Shown in pieces: positions 49,001 through 61,400 of a stretch of 64,000 nucleotides of DNA. This DNA is from Ceratobasidium sp. AG-K (taxonomy: Eukaryota > Basidiomycota > Agaricomycetes > Cantharellales > Ceratobasidiaceae). The translations under genes and the position numbers were made by a program. The notes under the pieces were generated by a model. It saw only the letters and a list, made by a program, of their open reading frames with translations. It was not told the DNA's origin and made no database searches. Position 1 is the first letter of the stretch; every line of letters starts with the position of its first letter. The stretch is from positions 1,922,001 to 1,986,000 of the forward strand of contig JAWNGF010000005.1 of NCBI GenBank assembly GCA_037039685.1. Direction: 5' to 3'.

Positions 49001-52000
49001 TGCGAGCGTGTTCTCGTCCCCTGCACTGGTAGACGTCACCTCAGAGCGTGAGCGTGCCGCGGGGGCTAAACAAGCGGCCGTAACCTTTGAGTATGTCTCA
49101 TCTCCTGATTGCGATGCATTTGCTTCGAAATCTCACCTTGTTCGTTGCACGCAGAGTATTTTTCGCCGCATACTGGCCTCATTTTGACCAGCGCTTGACC
49201 AAAGGCCTGGATCCTGCGTTGGTTTATAGCGAGTTTCTCGGCATAATTCAGGTCTTATAGCTTACATATTTCCAATATCGACTCGCTGACAACGACTCTT
49301 GTAGGGCTCCGAGGCTGCGTTGGGTACTGAGGCGGGGGCATTATCCCGTGAGGACTATACAGCCGGTAATGGCAATGGTCGGAGGTCATCCTTTGCTTCT
49401 GAAAGGGATCGAATCTACGACTTGTACAAAGCATACCGTAAACGTCGAGGACAGCTTGGGAGCTACGATATGGCCGAGCGGTGGGTTGCATTGGAAAAAT
49501 AGTTGCGTATATGCTGAATTAATATCACACACTAGTACACATGCACTAGTCACAGCCACGAATCAAAGGATTCCAGGTCCCAAGATCGATTGCTTGTATG
49601 CCTAATATCCCTTTTCTGGTTGCTACTCACCAATCCCTGTTTCTATTCTTCTGAAACGCAGATACGTTGACGAGGTAAGTTGCATAAGCTCCTAGCCGCC
49701 CCACACCAACACGATGATAGGCGCAAGACAACCTGTTGATCGATATCAAGTGTAAGTTTGAAGCAGCGAGACCCAAATATCGTTTAATACCCTTGTAGTA
49801 TTGCGCAATCTCAGCAGCAACCCACATGGAATATTCATGGCGGGGGATACCGCTCAGGTGAGGTTGCATAAACGTACACTTCTCGTCCTGCAATTGAACT
49901 TACACTGGGCATTAGACTATTTCGGCGGGTAGTTCTTTCAGGTTCGAGGATCTAAAAGCGTTCATGTGGCGCTTAGAGGTTTGTCTTATTTTATTTTTTT
50001 AAGGAATGATCGTTCATAACTGTTGTACGTACGAATCAATAGGAGCAAGACGAAGCGGTCCGCCGCCGAAAACGGAACGCGATCCATCCTGTCCTTTTTC
50101 ACCTTGCCGTGAACTACAGAAGCCATGGAGGGATCGTCGACTGTGCAAGTTCCGTCGTTCAGCTTATCTCGCAGCTATTCCCCGACTCCATCGACAAGCT
50201 CAAGAAGGAGACAGGACTAGTTGAAGGCCCAAAACCTGTGATGTTCTCAGGGTGGCAGCCCGGTAGCGTGCACTTCGAACAGTTCCTTAGGGGCGGAGAG
50301 TAGGCTAATTTTTTACCCTGCCTTTCTAGCCACTCACATTGCATATCTAGGAATGATAGTATTGATTTCGGTGCTGAGCAAGTAATACTTGTCCGGAACG
50401 ATGCTGCTCGCGACGCCTTGCGCGCTGAACTCGGGGAAATTGGCCTAATTCTCACGTTGTACGAGAGCAAAGGTGTGTACAGTTGAGATAGTTGTTTCAG
50501 ATGCTAATATATTCCTTTTGAGGCCTTGAATTTGATGATGTGTTGCTGTTCAACTTCTTTGAGGACTCGGTGTCCAGTGCCGCTACTTGGCGTATAGTTC
50601 TCCGAGGATTATCCACACCAGGTACTGGACCCCATTTTGATGAAGTCCGTCATGCGGTTATATGCTCCGAGTTAAAGCACCTTTATGTGGGCCTGACTCG
50701 TGCTCGCAACCATTGCTGGATATGGGACGTATCCGAGAAAGCAGAGCCAATGAGGGTGAGCATCCCAATACCGGCAACTTAATGTATTTTGACAGCTTCT
50801 TGGGGTGCAGATGTTTTGGACGGAACAGAATCTTGTTGTTCGCTGCAGGCCAGGCAATCCTATTCCGAAACTTGGTCGGGGTGGTAAGCTTCGTTGGGAA
50901 CAGTATTGGTGTTTCGTTACTAATGCCGGACTACGAGCTCAGCTTCTTCTTCAAAAGCGGATTGGGCAAGAACTGGCCGGGCGCTTTTCAACAAAAGGCT
51001 GTATTCCGAAGCAATGCGTTGCTTTCAGAAGGCACAAATGTTTCTTGAACGTGATATTGCGGCCGCGTACGAAGCCCGTAAAAAAGCAAGACTCCTGCAG
51101 GCTGCTCAGTCGGATCAGGCGACTCAGGATTTCCGTGACACCGCCGAAGCATTTATGCGATGTGCATTGGGCTCGACAAAAAAGCAACAAACCTCCTGTT
51201 ACCTTCGCGCAGCGGAATGTTTCTTGCAGGCTCAAGAGTGGAAATCTTCAGCCGAAGCCTTTACTTCGGCGATGGAATTCGACTTAGCTGCTAAGACCTT
51301 CCGCCGCGGAGGGTACTTTGACGAAGCCGTGCGCACTGTGAAGAACTATCGGGATCACATGCAGGAAACAGTTGCTGATGAAGTTATTGAGGTCGCCAAG
51401 CTCGAATATTTGCGTACTGAACAATACGAGTAAGTGTGAGGTGATAATAGCCTTGAGGCCAACTGAAATCATTGGCGTCTTAGGCAAGCTGGCGAGCTTT
51501 TTAGCGACGATGAAGAGCAACTAGAGTACATGGTGGATTATGGTTTTGACACGGCACAAATTCATTTCCTTGAAGGCCAGAAACAATATGACCAGGCCGC
51601 CGACGTAGCATTCCGGGAGCATGACATCCTGGAAGGAATCCGACTACTGCTTTGCTCCAACGACTCTGCTTTGGTACGCCAGGCTGCTGACCGAGCGTTG
51701 CATGCACTTTGGACCGTTCTTCCATTTGGACCCGTCGCTAATAAATTGGAAAACGGTACTATTATTTCACTAATCCAACAATTAGAAAGCGAGAAGTTGC
51801 GAGTACTTGGAAAGTATGAGACCTACCAGGCGAGTCGTGGAACGGACTTAGGGAGAGACAACGAACTAACCATCTGTCCGCTCTTTTAGCTCGGAGTATT
51901 CAAAGCAGTGTACACCAAGGATTTTAGCCACGTACTTTCCCTTGCTCAACCCCAGGGAATACCTGCACAAAATCAAAAGGATCGCTCAATGCTTTCTCTA

Positions 52001-54996
52001 CTTTGTTTCTCCTATGGTTCACATTTGCTGGTTCCCCCGAGCAACTCTACTATTCCAGACTTCATCTCGAAATCAAGATTGATGCTGGATTACTTGAGCG
52101 AATTGCTCTACCTCGCGCGCCATTTTGATATATTTTGTTCCACCACTCAAAAACTATTGGGATTCGAGTTGGTGAAGCTCAATAACGAAACAGAGTCTTC
52201 AGGAAACCAATCAAATCCGCCAAGTTTTTGGATTCACTCGACGTCTTTGATGTTCGGAGGCGCTCAAAGGTCTCAGAGCTCGACTACTCTAGCTTCCTCT
52301 ACCCTTGGGATATCTTCTTTGACGTCGTCTGCGCCGGATACCCATCGTCTCGCAATACAGGCGATTTATAATGTGCTCAAATCCGATATACAAATAATAC
52401 ACGACGCAGTCAACCACCGAGAGGCGCGATACTTACATTCGTGCTTGGAATTTGCTCTATTTGGGAGGTGCCCTCATCGATATTGTGGTCGACAGGAGGT
52501 GTCCAGTCTCAAACTCGCCGCTGAGCAACGGCAAATCCTTTTCAACCAAAGGGCGCGGGCGTTAATCATCCAAGTTCAAATAATTCATTTGTACCAAGCC
52601 CGAACGCATTCAGAGGAGTCGGAGCGTCGTAGATTCAAACGGTGAATCGTACTTTCTGGCAATATGCCTTTTTTACGAGTAGCTAACTGTTGTGATACAT
52701 GTATAGGACCTGGGCTCGTAAAATGTACGAACTATCGATGCCAGTTTTCCCTCCTTTGGGAACCGCGGTTTGCATCGAGCGAGCACGCATTCCTGAGTTA
52801 ATCCGAGGCTCGGACGTGATTTCGACTTGGTGTGAGGAGGCACTGCATTACCTTGATCCTAGATCTGGCGACCCAACAAAATTTCTATCGGACGTCTTGG
52901 CTTACATGGACCTTGCGTTTCGCGTGAAGGGCGCGACGTTTGCCGGATATGCACCCTACCTTCTTTCGAGGCGACTGGTTAAGTGGCGTGACGACTTGAT
53001 GTTACATACACCAGTCCCTGGGCAACGGTATATGCGCCATCATTCGATCATCCTTGACTTTATCAATTTTTACGTCCGACAATCCCAGGACGTTCTTCAA
53101 CGAGTCCTTCGCGCAATACAGTAAGTTGTATAACCTAACTTGGATCAACCGCTGATGACACTAATCATCAAAATAACCCCGTTATTAATAACTCTTGTTA
53201 GTCATGTTGTTACCAATTGCCTAGCGATTGAGGCCAACGTGCTAGTTAATTTACTAGAATTTATTGGGCGCGAACTAATCGTAGAATTCCGACGATGGTC
53301 CCGAGGACCCAAGGGCGTCTTTGATGGGCTGTTAATCCCCCAGTCATGGGCTTTTGATTTGGTCAAGCGCCCTCCTCTCTGGCCTCAAGTTGGTGTTGGG
53401 CTACGCGATTACATGAACACTTTGTACCGGACGATAGAGTTACTACATTACCCACAATCCTCGAGTATCCCGTACGTTACTGAACTGATTGCGTAAATGA
53501 CCAGGCTTAACCGCATCTTCAGGGTTCTACAGTTTTAGTGGCCAGTTGACCTTGGTGATACGGTCCGTCTTGATTACAAGAGTGTAAGTTGTACTCAAGA
53601 TGTCTACCATCTTTGCGACTCATTTACTTGCGACACGTAGCTGTCGTCTACTTGTCCTAAGTAAGTGAAGTCACATCGTAGGTTTCATACATTGATCGGG
53701 ACCATCCTTGAAAGTTGCATCTAACTTTGGGTTTCAACATCCCGCAAGAGAGGAGGTACGGCAAGCCATTGTTCGATCGTTGGCAGGGCCGGGAGAAATG
53801 CATTCAACTATTTGTGCTAGGTGAGGGGCAACCAATAAAGGCTGGTTTGCGAATCTGGTCTGAAACTATGCTCTCTCCCAGGCTCGCAGGCGCCAGTTCA
53901 TGGGAAGCAGTATCAGACGCTATCATGTTCAACCCAGGAATACTCAATCGGGGGTCAGACGAGTTTGTATTTCTGTCTGCTCGCATTGGTTCATCATCTC
54001 CTCCAATCACTCCAGGAGCTAGATCCGTTAGCTATACAAGCATACCCGAGTTAGAGCAACTCCTATCTCTACACGTGGCTACCAAACAGTCCGGGACCAT
54101 CCTAAACCCGGACGCCAGGACGTTTGCCCCGACGAGCAATGCCGACCAGAGCGCAACCGCAGATGAGCCAGGGGATCCCTCAGTAGCTCGTGGATCCAGG
54201 ACTTCCGCTTCATCCCACGTCGATTATTTAGCATCGATGCAAGAAGCCGACATCAATCGCACTTTGACCGCAAAAGAAGTCAATATGGGCAAGAAAATCT
54301 TGTTCTGTTATCGAAAGCACGCTTTCAGGCGTCGGGTGAGGATGAGATGGGCCGTGCCGATTATCTGGGCGCATTACTCTCGGTACCGGCTCCGCAAAGC
54401 TCCCCAGACGGCGACTGGTGACAGGATTCGGAAGCTTCATAGCGATTACACACTGGACTTGAAACGACTCAGCTATCCTGCGCTGCTGGTCAAACCCTTC
54501 CATCACCATAAAAGAATACTCCTGGGATATATGCCACATGTTATAGTTTACCTTCGTGGTCTCGAGGAGGTCAATCGACGAGAGCGAGACACGAAGAGGA
54601 AAGAACTATTGACAGCTGGGCATGAAGATCTCGAATTATTACAGTCCAGGATGGATGGATGCAGGTAAGTGAGCTTTGAGCTCCTATCTGACACAGTCCG
54701 AGCATTGTGACTATTTTAAAATTAGGGCTTTCGCCAAACAGATCAAAACATTAATTCAAGATCTTTCGCCCGGGTCCAGCCTCCTGACCCACCTCGATAC
54801 TCTCAAACAGAGAGTGAAAAATGCAGTAGACGCACGTCGTACGATCACACAAGAATTTAACAAGGATGCAATTCCAGCAGACCTTGAACACCATTATCTA
54901 CGGGGCGTTTTGGCGATCCTTGCGCCTCGAGTATCGTCCCAACGCAAGGCTCGGAAGCCGGCGCTAAATACTTCAGATCTTGGGGATGTATTTTGA
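46088..54996 (+). CDS. TRANK1-like UvrD/SF1A helicase, copy 2, full length with frame breaks
   Basis: It has the same architecture and intron positions as copy 3, of the order of 2,500 residues. Order: N-terminal helices; RelE/ParE-like segment at about 47205-47795 (VPIYEAKVSRDLRIVYQID); motor motifs VLGRSGTGKT near 48370, DEAQD (intron-split, near 49670), AGDTAQ, NYRSHGG, ESKGLEFDD, YVGLTRARN near 50690; and TPR-like helices at about 50940-51760. A CCCH-like knuckle (CLEFALFGRCPHRYCGRQ) lies near 52440. The basic IQ-like tail (TLTAKEVNMGKKILFCYRKH and IIWAHYSRYRLRK) lies at 54260-54400, and the last exon is 54727-54996. Relative to copy 3 the frame needs a one-base correction near 46129-46131 (A run), 46163-46165 (C run) and 53711-53713 (A run). 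It may therefore be a pseudogene, or the bases may be consensus errors. The start is placed by alignment with copy 3. Confidence 0.75.
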
Positions 54997-55403
54997 TTGC
55001 CATCTATCTTGAGTCTATTCTCTGAGCGCGCACTGAAATACCAATACACGTGGATGAGTTTTCATACGGTGTGAGCTTGAGTAGTTGTAAAACGGTCGAG
55101 AAGAGCATGTGACCTGAGGATATACATATAAATATCGATTCACTCTAGTGATATAAACCTAAGATCTGAATAAATGATACGGTATGACTGCACTTCCTAC
55201 GCGACGGACCCTCTTCCGGCCCTCAATCACCCGAATGTCGCCTATATGCATCAGTGCCACTCGACGGTTTAGTCATAAGCGCCCATCAGACCCTGGCATC
55301 AGTGGCGATTCGTAGCCACTCTGGGACAGGATCCTACGTACCCTTTTACACCAACAGTTTCTCTCAATTTTAGACTTCTAAAAAGCTACACCACATTATA
55401 AAA
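54997..55403. other. intergenic between helicase copies 2 and 3
   Basis: The 3' flank of copy 2, then from about 55269 (TTTAGTCATAAGCGCCCATC) the promoter block shared with copy 2. Confidence 0.55.
55302..55319 (+). promoter_or_regulatory. inverted repeat upstream of helicase copy 3
   Basis: GTGGC and GCCAC are separated by 8 bases. They are preceded by GCGCCCATCAGACCCT and followed by TCTGGGACA, as at copy 2. The repeat ends 84 bases before the ATG at 55404. Confidence 0.5.
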
Positions 55404-58400
55404 ATGGCACGATCTAGTCGTGCCAAATCGGACGCCTCACAGCCTCGATCTCCAACTGCTCGAAAGAGTATTCAGTTGTCCCCACGGCAAAGCATAAAGC
55501 TTGACGACTACCGAGAGGGGCAACTTCGATCCCCAACTTCTCCTACTGCCCGTAGGGCTCCTAAACGCGACTTATTCGATGAACAGCTTCCCTCGACCCC
55601 TGAAGAATGGATCGAGTTTGCCAAAACGAAGCTGAGACGAGCAGCCGCGAGCCCTGATATGTCAGAGGCCATTCTTGATTTGGCTGAGATCGAGCCAGAC
55701 CTACTTGAATTTCTAATTACAGGTTCGTATGAATGCTATTGCTTGCCGGGAGTTATACTAAACGATTCGTTGGTAGCCGACGAAGAAATTCGGGATACGA
55801 TTTCCGAGGTCTTATGCGCGCTGCCCTTCCCAACAACGCGAGAGGCATGGAGGGAGAGCATATTTAGCTCTCTAATTGAGCGCTTCCGGGTGTTCTTCAA
55901 CCGTTTGCCTCCTAAGTTAGTCGACCGTAAGGTCGATGACGAAGGGCGGCAGCTTACGTATCTCACCACGGCACTCGATGCGTTGGACCATCTCGGATTC
56001 GGCGACCCTAGTGAGCTTGGCCAAGAAGCAGAGCAAGCAGACCCGTTCTTCAAGTTCAAAAGCACAAGCCAGAAGAAACGCAAGGCGTCGATCAGTAATG
56101 CGAACCGGGCTCGTCGGAACACCGCGGCCGTCGATCCCAGAGTGTTCAAGGCAGTGGATGTTGAATTTCCAGCCACTCTCAAGGAGGCAATGGACATTCA
56201 ATCAAATATCTTATTGCGCTTGCAAGAGGTACTAGAGGTGAGCCTAGCCGTTGGTCCAGTTATGAAACTCCAAAGCTGATATGCTGGTGGATAGGTATTC
56301 CTTGTATCATTTGCAAACCCTGAGCTATCGGAGCACGCAAGAGCGCTGTTCCTCAAGGAGCCGCTAGAACATATCCTCGAGATTCTACCGGTCAAGCAGG
56401 TTCCTGCAACTATCACCGAGACCCCAGTGGACACAATGACAACTGCTCCAGACGCTGGCGACTTTCCTCATATCCGACCTCTTGCCGCAGCAAAGTACTT
56501 CGACGAGGGACCTACGCTGGGTGCGTGGCCTATTGTTGTTGCTAGTCGCGCTATCACGGATTTTCGTCGAATGCGAAAGCGCGACAATCACGCCTTTGAA
56601 TTGGTTCATAAGAAGATCACGTGAGTAATCGGTGTGTTCTGGACAGCCCACATCCGATTCTTACTTGACAATTATGGTCTTGAACTTGGATGCCTGAAAG
56701 CGAGCTATCGGAAGGAAAGTTCTCCGAGAATAATCAGAAACGACTGGCAGGAATCGGCACGGAGGGTATGGGTTGAAGGCGTGTTCTTCGTGTGTTCAAG
56801 CTGATACTATCTGTACTCTGCCCCAGTTCCGATCTACGAAGCCAAAGTTTCTCAAAATGCGAAGATTGTGTATCAAATAGATCTCGAAACCGATGTGGAT
56901 GCCAAGGTATGGTTAGACACTTTACCCAAACGCCACTTTCCGCCTAGACAAATGACACCATCCACTATCGCATTAGATTGACCAGCAAAGTAAATAAAAA
57001 AGGCGGCCTTCTCCTAATCCAAAATTACTGACCCGTTTTTAAGTCATTAAGATATACGGCGTCTACACAGATGAGCAACTCGACAACCAAATGTGGTCGC
57101 AAATTTCATACCATCTCGATCGTCGGGGAAAGGGGTATCTTCAGCGGTGAGAACTTAGAGACGCTTGTTTTAATATGGTTTATCATAAAGCTCCTTGAAG
57201 GTGTCTGTATCGTTCGATATATCGACCCCAAGGGCAAACCGTTACAATGCCTGCTCAGTTTGATCACCAAGACGATGCTGACATCAAGAAGCTGGTCGAG
57301 CTACCGCCCCACAATGCTCAAGGGCAGAGTAACACTAGCGATGATGAGTTAAATGTGAGAAATTTGTGCAATTTTGGGGGAGGAAAGCCTAATACCAGAA
57401 TCCATTTAGCTTCATGCATTGCTTACGTAGGTTTATCATTTAGTTCTCCGATATATGCTCATGTTACCGACTGATATTGATTACAGCTTGGAGAAGTTTA
57501 TCCCAATGTCTCGCTCTCTCATCACTGGTAGGATGAAAATCACATTTATCTGCCATGAGCCTTGTCTGAATGATGTCCGTGAATAGCAATACTAAATGAT
57601 ACAGACACAAATCATCTCTTCCAGCCATCGTGGGTATTTTGGTTATGCCATTTCGAAGTTGCACTCATATTTATTTTGGACAGTGCCAAGGAGAAAGAGA
57701 TTATCTACCATGACTCGGCGTGCTGTGTTTTGGGTCGTAGTGGAACAGGTATGAGCATGCCTTTCATGAACGCCCCAGTGACTGATGTTCGTGCAGGAAA
57801 AACAACCTGTATTGTGTTCAAGGTTTGGCTCCTGTCGGCAACTCCAACAAAATTAAGCTGATTCGACTTTACCGCCACACGTAGATGCTAGGGATCGAGA
57901 TGATGTTCGACAGCATGAAAGAATTCGCCAAACCACGTCAGGTCTTCGTTACCCAATCGCGTGTGCTCGCTCAGCGTGTCCAAGAATACTACCAGAAGCT
58001 TGTCAAGAGCTCATTTGATACGCTGGTGGAATCCCAACCGAGTAACAATGAGGAGCAGGTGTTGGCTGACCTGGAGGACGAAGACGCTAGTGCATTTGGA
58101 TTGCCACCCAAGTACTCGATGCTCGAGGACCATCATTTCCCGCTTTTCCTCTCGTTTGATCAGGTAGGTCTGCCCACGCCGTGTTATTATCTGCAATGAC
58201 CAATTTTGATATAGCTCTGCAGTCTGCTCGAAGCTGACTTCGGAATTCATTTTGGTCAGACTACCAGGGTCAAGGCGCCTGTTGCCGTTAACTGTGGAAT
58301 CAGCCATGCAATTCCCGTAGCGAAACAGGAGGATGAAACTGAGGAGGTTGATCCGAATATGTTTTCCCCGTCCGATTTTGCGAGTAGGACTCCGGAGGAC

Positions 58401-61400
58401 GAGCGCGCCAAGAAGGCGAAGCAGGCAATAGTAACTTTTGAGTGCGTCCAAATCCACTACCGTCAATCTAGCAATTATCCTGTGCCATACTTATATTGCC
58501 GTTCAAATTGTAGCAAATTCCTCGTTGCTTATTGGCCGCGCTTCGACGAGCGCCGTAGGAAGGGACTCGATCCTGCGTTGGTCTACAGTGAATTCCTTGG
58601 CGTGATCGAGGTCTGCATTCTGACCGCAACTCGTATTTGAATGCTAATGCTTACTTATCAAGGGGTCTGAGGCTGCGCTACGGACTAAATCCGGGGCACT
58701 GAGCCGTGACGAGTATACCGACGGAAATCATAAGAGGGCATCATTTGTCGCCCAACGAGATTGCATTTATGACCTATATGAGGCATACCGTAAACGCAGA
58801 GGACAACTTTGGAACTATGACGTAGCAGAACGGTGCGAGGAGTCTTTTGCTCATCAAACGTCCACTAACTTGAAGCTCAACATTAATAGCACACATGCAC
58901 TTGTCAAAGCTACGAATTCCGGTGTCCCTGGAAAAAAGTTTGACTGCCTGTGCGTACATATAGCTTTTCTCGACAAATTATGGCATATTTAGGTATCCTT
59001 GATTATAGATACGTTGACGAGGTAGATATAAATCTGGACCCCCCACCATTCAAAACTAAAACTAGCTTAGGCCCAAGATAATTTGTTGATTGACATCAAA
59101 TGTAGGCCCACACCAACAGCACCGAGCTACTACCTAACGCTTCCGTAGTACTACACAATCTAAGCAATAACCCGCATGGACTGTTTATGGCCGGTGATAC
59201 TGCACAGGTGAGTGCCTGCGCGGATGGGTCATTAATCGTGACCGTGTACTCACTTGAGATTAGACTATTTCGGCAGGTAGTTCCTTCCGATTTGAGGATC
59301 TCAAGGCTTTTATGTGGCGCTTAGAGGTGTGTCCTGTAGTCCACTTGGAGTCACTTAGGCATTCACTAACAAACACCCACGTAAAGGAACAAGACGAGGC
59401 AGTGCGCCGCAGGAAACGTGGTGCAATCCACCCGGCCCTTTTCCACCTCGCTATCAACTACAGGAGCCATGCAGGGATCGTTGATTGCGCAAGTTCCGTT
59501 GTTGAGTTAATCTCAGATTTATTTCCCGAGTCCATCGATAAGCTTGATAAGGAGTCTGGACTTCTTGGTGGTCCCGCCCCTGTGTTCTTTTCTGGCTGGG
59601 AGCGCGGCGTCGTGCGGTTTGAACAGTTTTTAAGAGGCGGATCGTAGGTCTCGATCTCAGGGACTATCGCATTGATCTACTTACACTGCTTGTCTAGTAA
59701 CATCCGGATCGATTTTGGTGCTGAGCAGGCCATACTCGTCCGGAATGACGCCGCTCGAACCGCCCTACACGAACAAATGGGCGAAATTGGATTGGTTCTG
59801 ACATTATATGAGAGCAAAGGTACTTTTAGCCAAAACCTGAGTTCTCGAAACTAAAAAAAGTGTCCCAGGTCTTGAGTTCGACGACGTCTTATTGTACAAC
59901 TTCTTCGAAGACTCTCACCCTAGTGCTTCCACCTGGCGAATAGTGTTGGCTGGCATCGGAAGAGCCCCAAACTTCGACGAGCTGCGCCACTCAGTCATCT
60001 GCGCCGAGCTGAAACACCTTTACGTTGGGCTGACCCGTGCTCGAAAAAACTGCTGGATATGGGACGCATCTGACAAGGCTGAGCCAATGAAGGTAGCTAC
60101 CTATATTGTAGCCGATAAACATTCTCATCCTTCGAGACAGACTTTCTGGAAGCATCATAACCTGGTCTCACACTGTGGACCAGGGGACCCTATACCTACA
60201 TTCGGTGGTATGTTTATGCGAGCTTTAAATTTGCACGTTCCTACGCTCATTGCGACCTATCCGTATTAAGTTTCATCTTCAAATGAAGCCTGGGCGGAAC
60301 GTGGCCGATCGCTCTTCAACAAGCAGCTGTACTCACAGGCAGCATTCTGCTTTGACAAAGCAGAGCTCACTGTGGAGCGCGATATTGCATCTGCATTCGA
60401 ATCTCGAAAGCAAGCAAGGCTCTTGCAAGCGGCTACTTCCACGAACCAGGCAGCACAAACATTCCTCAGTACTGCCACGTCATTTATGGAATGCGCAAAG
60501 CGATCAGCAAAGAAGCAGCAGTTGACTTGCTATATGCGTGCTGCCGAATGCTTCATGGAAAGTGGGGCCTGGAAATCTGCAGCGGAAGCTTTCTTGTGTG
60601 CGGGAGAGTTCGACTCGGCAGCCAAAAACTACCGTCGCGCCGGATGCTTTGACGAGGCCGTAGACGTCGTGAAGAGGCATCGAGACCAGATGGAAGAAGC
60701 TGTCGCGGAGGAAGTGATTGGGGTTGCCAAACTGGAGTACCTGCGGACGGATAATTTTGAGTGAGCTGAACCATAAGTTCCTATTCTGTCCTCAATTAAT
60801 TTGACTTAGGCAAGCTGGAAAACTCTTCGAAAACGTGCCAGTGGAGGAGCAATTGGAATACATGGGAGACTACGGTTTCAATGCTGCTCAGATTCGTGTT
60901 TTGGAGGCCAAGCAACGCTACAAGGAGGCCGCCGCGGTAGCCTTTCGGGAGCATAATATCATGGAAGGAATTCGTCTGCTTCTCCTTTCCGATGACCCTG
61001 AGCATAGAAGACAGGCAGTCAAACGGGCGCTACACAGTCTCTGGACACTGCTCCCATTTGGGCCTCCGGGCAGCAAGTTGGAGAATACAAAGATCGTGCC
61101 GCTAATTCAACACCTGAAACGCACCAAAGGTGTACTTGATGCTGATGAAGTTCGCCAAGTAAGTCCACCTGAATTGTATGCATCACCTATTTTATATCGT
61201 TTATTCTCAGCTCGAAGTCTTCGAAGCTATCCACGGCCGGGATCCGGTACACATAACTGCTCTGGCTCAGTCGAATGGAGTTTCAAAACGCGAACAAGAA
61301 GCTCATCTGCCCCCGACTCTTGCTTCTATTCTTTCCCTCCTCTGTTTCTCGTACAGCTCGGATATTCTCATTCCAGCTACAAATTGGACTATCCTGGATT

